Origin: a virus
DNA: 25,635 nt
Virus record (IMG/VR): IMGVR_UViG_3300027749_000448
Coordinates: 1 to 25,635 of that record
Strand: one strand, 5' to 3'
Below are positions 7,340 to 14,031 of the stretch, piece after piece (within the stretch, counting starts at the first letter, position 1; each line of letters starts with the position of its first letter). A program made the translations under genes and the position numbers. The notes below the pieces were generated by a model, which saw nothing but the letters and a program-made list of their open reading frames with translations, searched no databases and was not told where the DNA came from.

Positions 7340-8257
7340 ATGGGAATATCTAATAAATATAATAAAGACGAATTTGTAAGGAGAGCTAATTTAGTTCATA
7401 ATAATAAATACGACTATTCTTTATCTGATTATAAAAATAGCCGAGATAAAATTGATATTTTATGTCCTAAACACGGTATATTTAGACAAATGCCATATAA
7501 TCATTTACAAGGAAAGGGATGTAACTACTGTTCTATGAATCAAAAAAATACTATTAATGATTTTATAGATAAGTCGAATAAAAAACATAATAGTAAGTAT
7601 AACTACCCCGATAAAAATTACATAAATAGCGTAACCCAAATATCCATAGAATGTCCTAATCATGGAGTTTTTAGACAAACTCCCGGAAATCATTTAAGAG
7701 GAGTGGGATGCCCAAAATGCAGTGGGAACAGAAAATTAACAACCGATGAATTTATAGATAAAGCTAATAAAAAACATAACTTCTTATATAAGTACCCCAA
7801 CTTAAACTATAAAAACTATGATAGTGAAATAGATATAGAGTGTCCCAAACATGGAATATTTAAACAGATAGTCAGAAATCACTTGACTGGAAGAGGATGT
7901 CAAAAATGTAGAAATTCTAAAGGTGAGTTAAAAATATCAGAAATTTTAAGCAAAAATAATATAAAATACAAAAAAGAATATACATTCAATGATTTAAGAC
8001 ACAAAGATTTATTAAAATTTGACTTTGCTATTTTAGATGATAAAGAACTAATAAAATATCTAATAGAATTTAACGGACAACAACATTATGACTTTAAGAA
8101 AAAGTTCCATAAGGATTATGATAATTTTATTATAAATAAACATAGAGACAACCTAAAGATAGACTACTGTAGAAGGAATGGATATAAGTTATATATAATA
8201 AGATATGATGATAATATCGAAGATATTATGAATAATATATTGAATGACAATATGTAA
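7340..8257 (+). CDS. Zinc-repeat homing-type endonuclease, second copy (305 aa)
   Basis: This has the same architecture as the gene at 1301-2362, on the other strand, with three repeats instead of four. The zinc ligands are C42/H45/C61/C64, C105/H108/C124/C127 and C168/H171/C187/C190, with HNNKYDYS and CPKHGIF-Q consensus words. The C-terminal nuclease region (about 195-305) has KFDFAIL (D228) and LIEFNGQQHY (E243, H249), the D and E-F-N-G-x-x-H of Vsr-like nucleases. The two copies differ clearly in the nuclease part, so they are not a recent duplication. The gene is very AT rich (13 G+C in the 60 bases 7981-8040). A free-standing homing role is inferred from the family. Confidence 0.75.
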   Translation: MGISNKYNKDEFVRRANLVHNNKYDYSLSDYKNSRDKIDILCPKHGIFRQMPYNHLQGKGCNYCSMNQKNTINDFIDKSNKKHNSKYNYPDKNYINSVTQISIECPNHGVFRQTPGNHLRGVGCPKCSGNRKLTTDEFIDKANKKHNFLYKYPNLNYKNYDSEIDIECPKHGIFKQIVRNHLTGRGCQKCRNSKGELKISEILSKNNIKYKKEYTFNDLRHKDLLKFDFAILDDKELIKYLIEFNGQQHYDFKKKFHKDYDNFIINKHRDNLKIDYCRRNGYKLYIIRYDDNIEDIMNNILNDNM

Positions 8258-8280
8258 AAAAGAGGGTTAAAACCCTCTTT
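8257..8280. terminator. Bidirectional intrinsic terminator
   Basis: The stem aaagagggtt (8259-8268) pairs with aaccctcttt (8271-8280). The minus-strand exit is a run of six T (complement of the A run 8256-8261), so it best terminates the glycosyltransferase transcript; the plus side has only TTT. Confidence 0.8.
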
Positions 8281-8282
8281 GA

Positions 8283-9437
8283 TTACATAAAGAACTGTGA
8301 GTTTGAATTTATCTTCATAAGATCTTCCGGTGTGAAATACTGTGGAGACTTCTTCATTACTTCTTGAAGCTCCTTATAGTTTGCACCTGCTTCTTCTTTC
8401 CTACCAGTGTAGAAACAAGCTGCTGCATGTACCTCAAGGAATCTCCATACATAAAGTGATTCATCAACGAATAACAAACGACCAGGATAAGGGTTCTTAC
8501 CATGGAATAACCCTTTAGCTGACTTAGTATAAAGGTAAGCCATATGCCATTCACCTACACTTAGATAGTAATCTATGATTGCTTTAATAGGTTCCGCTCT
8601 AAGTGGATCCATTGCATAAGCTTTAAGTAGTTCTTGGTGAGTTTCATTCCAAGGAAATTCAAGAGCTCTCATAATAGTACCTATACGGAACTGAGAATAG
8701 AATCTCTCCTCTTCATAACCATCCATACGATTAACCCTTTCACGGTAGTACTTCATACTTCTACGAAGTCTTTCCTCATTCTCAGATCTGTTATCTGGAA
8801 TAGAAGCTGAGTCATGATAAGACTGTGCTGTATAGAATACCCAACGAGCATTTCGATCTTTGTTATCGATATAATCTTCAAGAATAGCCGAGTGCTTCTT
8901 ATACTTATCCGCAATATTCCCTTTCCAAGAACCACCATCCATTTGTACTTTAACAGATATACCTTCCATCAAACCAGAAGTAATATTCTGTTGATCACAT
9001 ACAATGAACTCATGGACGCACCCATACCACCTGTATGGTAGTTCAGTTCTCCAACATTCGTTACGAGTGTATTTCATATTACCAATAAAGGTATTGAACA
9101 TGTAAAGATCTTTATCAAGTTTATTCTTATTAAACGAAGGTTCAACTTGTAACATTTCATCAGCATCTAACCAAAAAGCATACTCTGATTTATCTTTAAT
9201 CATTTCCATCGCATAGTTTCTACTATTTTCAAAATTATCAAATGGTCGCTCATATACAAATGTTGGAATATTGTTATCAACCCCCCATTTTCTTATAATG
9301 TCCTGTGTACCATCTGTTGATCCAGTATCAACTATAACTACACAATCAACAATTTGCTTTATAGTATTAAGCATTCTTTCTATTACATGAGCTTCATCTT
9401 TAACTATTTGTGATAATCCTAATTTATATTTTTTCAT
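8283..9437 (-). CDS. Family 2 glycosyltransferase, SunS-like, 384 aa
   Basis: A GT-A fold sugar transferase. Residues 8-45 give the family start (LSQIVKDEAHVIERML, then VVIVDTGSTDGT at 33-44). NSRNYAM is at 71-77 and the metal/nucleotide-sugar motif is LDADE at 90-94. The second half carries tryptophan-rich and helical segments like TPR units (TGRKEEAGANYKELQEVMKK near the end), as in SunS-type enzymes. It has no TM segment, so it is cytoplasmic. Possible targets are modified DNA bases, a virion protein or host surface precursors; the sequence does not choose. No base hydroxymethylase is visible in this window. The gene stands alone, with a terminator at its end. Confidence 0.85.
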   Translation of the reverse strand: MKKYKLGLSQIVKDEAHVIERMLNTIKQIVDCVVIVDTGSTDGTQDIIRKWGVDNNIPTFVYERPFDNFENSRNYAMEMIKDKSEYAFWLDADEMLQVEPSFNKNKLDKDLYMFNTFIGNMKYTRNECWRTELPYRWYGCVHEFIVCDQQNITSGLMEGISVKVQMDGGSWKGNIADKYKKHSAILEDYIDNKDRNARWVFYTAQSYHDSASIPDNRSENEERLRRSMKYYRERVNRMDGYEEERFYSQFRIGTIMRALEFPWNETHQELLKAYAMDPLRAEPIKAIIDYYLSVGEWHMAYLYTKSAKGLFHGKNPYPGRLLFVDESLYVWRFLEVHAAACFYTGRKEEAGANYKELQEVMKKSPQYFTPEDLMKINSNSQFFM

Positions 9438-9481
9438 TATACTATTTTATTTTAGATTTATAGATAAAAATGAGTTTTTTG

Positions 9482-9493
9482 TTTTAATATATA
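9482..9493 (+). promoter_or_regulatory. TTTTAATATATA box before the GIY-YIG gene
   Basis: A full match to the recurring box, 24 bases before the ATG at 9518. A long A/T leader (atgtaataaaaagtaataaaatgt) lies between. The spacing is close to that before 3223 and 25520 (22 bases each). Confidence 0.5.
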
Positions 9494-9517
9494 ATGTAAT
9501 AAAAAGTAATAAAATGT

Positions 9518-10282
9518 ATGGTAATATATAAAGCCACTTTTCCTAATAATAAAGTGTACATCGGTAAAACTAAAAACTTCAAGAGCAGAAAATATCAACA
9601 TATATGGAACAGTAAGAGAAATGTTAATAAACATTTGATTATGTATAAAGCCATAAGAAAATATGGCGAAGAAAATATAAAATGGGAAATATTATGTGAG
9701 TGTGATAATTTTGAGGATATGAAAGAAAAAGAAATTTTCTTTATTAAATTATACAATTCGACATCACATAAATTTGGATATAATATGGTTTGTGGAGATA
9801 AAGAGGATTATAATAAAAGAGAAAATTTTAATAAAGAATACCAATTAGATATAATTAAAAGAAAGCTAATATCTAACGGACATGATCCATCGAAATACAT
9901 AGAAATAACAGATGAACTATCACTTGAGATATTAAATGATTATGGTAAAATTGGAATAAGAGGATTGGCAAATAAATATAAAATATCAAGACAAAGACTA
10001 ACTAGATTTATTAAATCAAAAGACATTGAAATAATTAAAGATATGGCTACAATTACAAATTCAATTAAGATAGATGATAGTTTTATTAAAACTGTAATTC
10101 AAAAGTGGCAAAATGGTAAAACAATTAAAGATATATCAAGTGAAGAAGGACAAACAATACAAACAATAAGTCGAATATTACACGATTCTAACATAAGAAA
10201 ATCAAAAAGATTTAAAAATGGAAAAAGATATGACGGGAGACAACCGAAAAAAAGCAAACCTAACAATACGATTGGACACTAA
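9518..10282 (+). CDS. GIY-YIG homing endonuclease with helix-turn-helix tail, 254 aa
   Basis: The GIY-YIG catalytic domain fills residues 1-90: VIYKATF (2-8), KVYIGKT (12-18), the catalytic arginine in FKSRKYQH (R24), the metal-binding glutamate in EKEIFFI (E72) and GYNM near 87-90. The C-terminal part has two DNA-binding helix-turn-helix segments, GIRGLANKYKISRQRLTRFI (about 146-165) and the stretch around KTIKDISSEEGQTIQTISRI (about 195-214), in the manner of NUMOD-type modules. Family knowledge: these cut a DNA target to spread their own gene. I see no split host gene or intron ends around it, so it is probably free-standing. Its last 50 or so bases overlap the next gene in another frame. 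Confidence 0.85.
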   Translation: MVIYKATFPNNKVYIGKTKNFKSRKYQHIWNSKRNVNKHLIMYKAIRKYGEENIKWEILCECDNFEDMKEKEIFFIKLYNSTSHKFGYNMVCGDKEDYNKRENFNKEYQLDIIKRKLISNGHDPSKYIEITDELSLEILNDYGKIGIRGLANKYKISRQRLTRFIKSKDIEIIKDMATITNSIKIDDSFIKTVIQKWQNGKTIKDISSEEGQTIQTISRILHDSNIRKSKRFKNGKRYDGRQPKKSKPNNTIGH

Positions 10283-10400
10283 TCTATTAGAAAGATATAA
10301 GTCTCTATGTGAGAAAAATGGATTCGATATGTCCAAAAGGTTAAGAAAATTTATAGAAATGGAAATTAAATCCGAGACTGGTCAAGGCTTTAAGTTTTAA
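10230..10400 (+). CDS. Small ribbon-helix-helix (CopG/Arc-type) protein, 56 aa
   Basis: After a short basic start (MTGDNRKKA), the sequence NLTIRLDTNLLERYKSLCE gives the beta strand and first helix of a ribbon-helix-helix. The second helix is MSKRLRKFIEMEI. This is a dimeric DNA-binding fold, so a small repressor is likely. Two starts are possible (10218 and 10230); I prefer the second, as it reduces overlap with the GIY-YIG gene to 53 bases. The overlap is unusual and suggests that the endonuclease gene grew into, or was placed over, the start of an older gene. The DNA target is unknown; it could control the endonuclease or a neighbouring promoter. Confidence 0.6.
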   Translation: MTGDNRKKANLTIRLDTNLLERYKSLCEKNGFDMSKRLRKFIEMEIKSETGQGFKF

Positions 10401-10405
10401 GTTTA

Positions 10406-10780
10406 TCAGATACTAAAGAAATCTCCATTACTATCATATTTTGATATTTTCTTTTGATATTTACCATAACTCTCCATAATTTTTTTAATCCGGTCAAGTT
10501 CATCAGTCGATGTATTTTTCATTCTAGAGGAATTTGATAATGTTATTATTGTTGTGTAGAAAACTACGTCGCCCTCGGTTACAAAACTGATTTTTTTTGA
10601 TTTTACTTCATAATCTTTACCATCAACTCCAATAATAGTTCCATTGGACGGAGCTTGGATAGGACTTTCAGTATCTATATCTTCCATAGAAGATAGAATA
10701 GAGTTCAACTTACTATCCCTCATTTCACTCTTATTAGTTTCATCAAACCTAAACTGCAATCTGTATATTACTTTTTTCAT
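10406..10780 (-). CDS. Hypothetical protein, 124 aa
   Basis: A soluble protein with a strand-rich first part (KKVIYRLQFRFDE) and a middle that reads like a small beta barrel (GTIIGVDGKDYEVKSKKISF, then GDVVFYTTIITLS). A charged helix with the sequence DELDRIKKIMESYGKYQKK closes it. No family is recognised. It follows the nucleotidyltransferase-like gene by two bases and is the last gene of the minus-strand run that begins with dUTPase. Confidence 0.65.
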   Translation of the reverse strand: MKKVIYRLQFRFDETNKSEMRDSKLNSILSSMEDIDTESPIQAPSNGTIIGVDGKDYEVKSKKISFVTEGDVVFYTTIITLSNSSRMKNTSTDELDRIKKIMESYGKYQKKISKYDSNGDFFSI

Positions 10781-10782
10781 AG

Positions 10783-11385
10783 TTATCTTTTATGAGAATG
10801 TAACTTTGATATAATCAAGTTACAATCTTTTATATGTTTTGTATCTGGTGAAAGTTCTATCAAGTCTAACTTACCTTGAATAATACTTTCAAGTGTTGCT
10901 ACTTTATACTTACCAACTTCTATATACGGAGTTTTATCACCGTCCTGAGCGACAATATCTATTTCATGTTTAAACATAAATCTATCAGGACCACCATATC
11001 CATCAGACCCCATATTAACTCCAGTCTTTATATCAACCATTATTCTACTTGTAGAATATTTGAAGTTAGATATGTTATTTTTACCACAAAATTTTAAGAA
11101 GGTTTCTCTATCTAAAATATAATCCCAATCTTTTGGAGTTCTACCAAGCAGAGGTTCTCCATTAAATCGATAAAATGATAAAGCAGTAGAACCGGTTAAA
11201 ATACCACCCATCTCATTCAAGTCATCTATCAACCCCCAACCTTTATATAGGAAGGAAAAGGACCCCTTCCTAGGGGTCTTTAAAGTTATCTTATTCAATG
11301 AGTCTCCAACCATTTCTGATAGTTTGAAGTCTCGGAATTCTGATTTTGTTTCCGATAAAAATTCCTTTATTTCTAAATCGCTCAT
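10783..11385 (-). CDS. Nucleotidyltransferase-fold protein, 200 aa
   Basis: The layout is that of the polymerase-beta/MNT nucleotidyltransferase superfamily. GILTGSTALSFY (61-72) supplies the G-S helix, KDWDYIL (85-91) the D-x-D metal pair, and HEIDIV (140-145) the third aspartate. The tail (LESIIQGKLDLIE, then KHIKDCNLI) matches the K...K-D...L segment following the core in many such proteins. All three carboxylates are present, so it may be active. Possible roles are tRNA or protein nucleotidylation, a toxin-antitoxin style modifier, or counter-defence. No HEPN partner is seen next to it. It lies two bases upstream of the 124-aa orf and one base after the membrane protein start. Confidence 0.55.
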   Translation of the reverse strand: MSDLEIKEFLSETKSEFRDFKLSEMVGDSLNKITLKTPRKGSFSFLYKGWGLIDDLNEMGGILTGSTALSFYRFNGEPLLGRTPKDWDYILDRETFLKFCGKNNISNFKYSTSRIMVDIKTGVNMGSDGYGGPDRFMFKHEIDIVAQDGDKTPYIEVGKYKVATLESIIQGKLDLIELSPDTKHIKDCNLIISKLHSHKR

Positions 11386-11386
11386 A

Positions 11387-11857
11387 TTATTTTGTTAAGT
11401 CCTCTAACTTTTTATCCCTTTCTAACTGAACAGATGTATATCCGTTCCAGTCATCCCAAACATCTTTCTTTACTTTATCTATAGATTTTCTATACCCATG
11501 TATCTGTGATACCTTGATGTTTATACGATTCTTCATAGTCTCAATATCAGAATATTGAAAATAATCGACCCTCTTAACAAATAAACCTTTTACATCGTAA
11601 AGATAAACATAATGTTGACTATTCTTATAAACCAACTTTATAAAAAAACAACCCCATTCAGTGTGTATTTTTTTTACAGGTAAAAGGGAGAACCCAAAAA
11701 TAGTATCGTCCATATTATCTGAATCGGTGTTGTTATAAATCTCAAAGAAATAAATAAGAAGTAGAGCCAAGTTTCCTATAAGGAACCACATTGATAAAAG
11801 GGATGTTAGTCCCAAAAACAGGGCAAATAACCCATAGAAATACCAAATCGATTTCAT
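11387..11857 (-). CDS. Two-TM membrane protein, 156 aa
   Basis: Residues 5-42 are two hydrophobic helices (WYFYGLFALFLGLTSLLSM and LIGNLALLLIYFFEI) joined by a very short turn, so the N- and C-terminal parts face the same side. The following 110 aa are soluble and polar, with beta-like strands (HYVYLYDVKGLFVKRVDYF) and a basic C-terminus (KSIDKVKKDVWDDW). It is probably in the inner membrane with a cytoplasmic domain. The family is unknown. Its ATG abuts the stop of the PRPP synthetase with no gap, so the two are co-expressed. Confidence 0.7.
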   Translation of the reverse strand: MKSIWYFYGLFALFLGLTSLLSMWFLIGNLALLLIYFFEIYNNTDSDNMDDTIFGFSLLPVKKIHTEWGCFFIKLVYKNSQHYVYLYDVKGLFVKRVDYFQYSDIETMKNRINIKVSQIHGYRKSIDKVKKDVWDDWNGYTSVQLERDKKLEDLTK

Positions 11858-12820
11858 TTATACTAAGTTTAGTTCGTGAATACTCTTCCTTTGATATAGT
11901 GCAGCTATTGACTTAGCAATCAAACTAGCACAACTGATAACATTAAGCTTGTGACTTGGTGATACCTTTGTAGACTTATTATATGTTGACTCGATTGTAT
12001 CCGATACAATCAGTTCCGATATTTTAGATGTACTCAGATTATCCAAAGCAGCACCACTCAATATACCATGTGTAGCTACACACCTAACAGATGCAGCACC
12101 CCTAGAAATAAGAAGTTCGGTAGCTTTCTTCATAGTTCCCATTGTATCAGCCATATCATCTACCACGATAACATTCTTACCTGTAACATCTCCAACCAGT
12201 TCCATTGAGTGAACTTCATTTGGTTTAATACGTTTTTTATTAATCATAGCGAATGTAGCATCAGGGAAAGCTTTACAGAAGTCAGACGCTCTTTTAACCG
12301 CACCTTGGTCTGGAGCAACAATACAAAGGTTTTCTAGGTTAAGAGACCTAAAGTATTCAATGAATATCTTATTACCGTTCAAGTGGATAACTGGAATATT
12401 ATAGAAACCTTGAATAGCTGAAGCATGTAGGTCAATAGTCATAACACGTGTTACACCAGCCTTTTCTAAGATATCAGCTAACATTTTAGAACCAATAGAT
12501 GAACGTAGGTGGTCAGTTTTATCCTGACGAGAATAAGATTGGTAAGGAGCAACAAGAGTAAAAGATTTACATCCAGCTCTTTTAGCTGCGTCGATTACAA
12601 GAAGGGTCTCAACGATTGAGTCAGAAGAGTCGGTGCTATTGACGAAGAACACATCTTCGTCACGAACTGACTCACGAAAACATGGGAGTATTTCACCGTC
12701 AGAGAACTTTTCTATTTTAAGTGCCTTGAAACTTGATTCTGGAATATCAAATATTAAAGATAATTCCTTATGGATTTCAGAGGCTAATTTTGGATTGGAA
12801 GTACCAGAGTAGATTTTCAT
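11858..12820 (-). CDS. prs: Ribose-phosphate pyrophosphokinase (PRPP synthetase-like)
   Basis: Known reaction: ATP plus ribose 5-phosphate to PRPP plus AMP. The conserved parts are present: FSDGE (39-43), SYSRQDK (95-101), TIDLHASAIQGFYN (128-141) and the PRPP loop VVDDMADTMGTM (219-230). At 320 aa the protein has the usual full length, with both N- and C-terminal halves. In the PRPP loop a methionine stands where family members usually have G or C (ADT-M-GT). Phages can use a prs-like enzyme for nucleotide and NAD+ synthesis. In the published NARP1 system a homologous protein (Adps) makes ADP-ribose pyrophosphate for NAD+ rebuilding, so the substrate should not be assumed. No nicotinamide phosphoribosyltransferase gene occurs in this window. 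Confidence 0.9.
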   Translation of the reverse strand: MKIYSGTSNPKLASEIHKELSLIFDIPESSFKALKIEKFSDGEILPCFRESVRDEDVFFVNSTDSSDSIVETLLVIDAAKRAGCKSFTLVAPYQSYSRQDKTDHLRSSIGSKMLADILEKAGVTRVMTIDLHASAIQGFYNIPVIHLNGNKIFIEYFRSLNLENLCIVAPDQGAVKRASDFCKAFPDATFAMINKKRIKPNEVHSMELVGDVTGKNVIVVDDMADTMGTMKKATELLISRGAASVRCVATHGILSGAALDNLSTSKISELIVSDTIESTYNKSTKVSPSHKLNVISCASLIAKSIAALYQRKSIHELNLV

Positions 12821-12830
12821 ATAAATATTT

Positions 12831-13097
12831 TTAATCGATCAAATGATCTATTACTGCGTTTCTTTTATTTTGTAGGTTAGGTACATAACTCATACGTCTT
12901 GTCCTAAGGAAATGTTTGAACTTATTATTCGGTAACATCTTGTGATAGCTTCTCCAAGAGAAGACAAAACTGTATCGAGCTTTTATGGTTAAAGAATTCC
13001 ACCATATTAAATCCGACCCATGAAGTTTATTCTCCACAGACTTATACATATTTAGAATCTTTCTACGGTGTCGTTCTCTTACGTTGAGAGTTTTCAT
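12831..13097 (-). CDS. Small basic protein, 88 aa
   Basis: A strongly basic small protein (RERHRRKILNMYKSVENK at the start, KHFLRTRRMSY near the end) rich in tryptophan and aromatic residues. This suits binding to nucleic acid or a membrane surface, but no motif decides it. The ATG at 13097 lies only four bases after a host-type -7 box (TAAATTTG), so the transcript would be leaderless or nearly so. It is followed ten bases later by prs. Confidence 0.65.
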   Translation of the reverse strand: MKTLNVRERHRRKILNMYKSVENKLHGSDLIWWNSLTIKARYSFVFSWRSYHKMLPNNKFKHFLRTRRMSYVPNLQNKRNAVIDHLID

Positions 13098-13101
13098 ATC
13101 A

Positions 13102-13109
13102 CAAATTTA
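13102..13109 (-). promoter_or_regulatory. Host-type promoter -7 box (TAAATTTG)
   Basis: The minus strand reads tcgTAAATTTGtgatATG. TAnnTTTG is the Bacteroidota vegetative -7 element, and the preceding TCG is shared with four other sites here. A TTG at the -33 spacing is not visible (the place reads TTTT). The gap of four bases to the ATG predicts a leaderless mRNA. Confidence 0.55.
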
Positions 13110-13116
13110 CGAAATA

Positions 13117-13479
13117 TTATTGAACTAAAAAATTAATTTTAAGGTCACGAGCCATTATAGTTGATAATATAAACACCCTATAGTTATTTGATATACCATC
13201 TTTAGTTACAACCACATCAATAATGGGAATACTTACTATTTCACCATTATTTTGGTATTGTTCTTGAGTCAAATGATACCCACTTATATCACCATTTTGT
13301 TTATATCTATCCAGTATTGGATAGAAGAATGAGAAATATCCTGGTGTTATAACCCCACCAATATTTTTAACCCTTTCATATTCTTTTTCACACTCAGTTC
13401 TAAGCTGTTTGAGTGTATCTGATAACATTCGTTCCCTCATTTGAATGTTATCAAATAACCTTTTTATTTCTGTATTCAT
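13117..13479 (-). CDS. Hypothetical protein, 120 aa
   Basis: I choose the ATG at 13479 (MNTEIKRLFDN). The frame stays open to 13584, but that part covers the 3' end of the dUTPase gene, which is certain. The N-terminal 45 aa is a charged coiled-coil-like helix (MRERMLSDTLKQLRTECEKE). The rest is beta rich (EIVSIPIIDVVVTKDG). No family is recognised. It lies 40 bases after the dUTPase stop, in the same direction. Confidence 0.6.
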   Translation of the reverse strand: MNTEIKRLFDNIQMRERMLSDTLKQLRTECEKEYERVKNIGGVITPGYFSFFYPILDRYKQNGDISGYHLTQEQYQNNGEIVSIPIIDVVVTKDGISNNYRVFILSTIMARDLKINFLVQ

Positions 13480-13519
13480 TTTGTAAAAAAATTTTAATTC
13501 TTCTATATCATAGAAGAGT

Positions 13520-13957
13520 CTATACCCCAGTTGATCCGAATCCACCTTCCATTCTTTCACTAGTGGATAGTTCTTCAACCTCAACTAATTCTATCTGTGG
13601 ATATGGGATTATAACCAATTGTCCTATTTTATCACCAACATTGTACTGTGGAAATATCTCTGGATTTTTAAAAGACAAAACTGGATTTTTAAATCTCAAT
13701 TTAATCTCACCTCTATAACCTGAATCAATAACACCAACATGATTTGCTAATATGTGTACTGTTTTAGATATAGACGATCTTGCAAAAAGTAATCCAACAT
13801 AACCCTCTGGTATCTCTACTGAAATACCAGTTCCAAACTCTATAAATAGTTTATCATCCACTTTAGATGTAGCGGTCAAATCCATACCAGCATCCCCTGG
13901 TTTGGAGTAACATGGCGTAACCGCCGATGGACTTAGTTTTTTAAATTTTACCTTCAT
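13520..13957 (-). CDS. dut: dUTP diphosphatase (trimeric dUTPase)
   Basis: It hydrolyses dUTP to dUMP and diphosphate, keeping uracil out of phage DNA and feeding dTMP synthesis. All five motifs are present: I GDAGMDLTA (21-29), II ARSSISKT (59-66), III GVIDSGYRGEIKLRF (75-89; catalytic D78, Y81), IV KIGQLVI (110-116) and V GGFGSTG (138-144). At 145 aa it is the normal length for the homotrimeric all-beta enzyme. It ends with a TAG stop. It is the first gene of the minus-strand run ending at 10406, in which prs is also a nucleotide gene. Confidence 0.95.
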   Translation of the reverse strand: MKVKFKKLSPSAVTPCYSKPGDAGMDLTATSKVDDKLFIEFGTGISVEIPEGYVGLLFARSSISKTVHILANHVGVIDSGYRGEIKLRFKNPVLSFKNPEIFPQYNVGDKIGQLVIIPYPQIELVEVEELSTSERMEGGFGSTGV

Positions 13958-13986
13958 AAATAAATATTTTTATTCTTATATTTAAG

Positions 13987-13998
13987 ATTTAATATATA
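13987..13998 (+). promoter_or_regulatory. TTTAATATATA box before a virion-type gene
   Basis: atttaatatata lies 33 bases before the ATG at 14032 and differs from the full box only in the first base. The leader is A rich (gaataataacaaaaataaaa). This is the divergent region between dut (minus) and the plus-strand pair 14032-15846. Confidence 0.45.
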
Positions 13999-14031
13999 GT
14001 TTTTAGAATAATAACAAAAATAAAACTAACT

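Noticed and set aside
9438-10400. Group I intron hosting the GIY-YIG gene
   Set aside because: No split coding gene lies on either side and no intron core segments were recognised in the 80-base leader.
10406-12820. Complete NARP1 NAD+ reconstitution system
   Set aside because: Only the prs-like member is present; no nicotinamide phosphoribosyltransferase-like gene is in the window.
12822-12829. T4-type late promoter word TATAAATA
   Set aside because: It is on the plus strand inside a minus-strand run with no plus-strand gene behind it.
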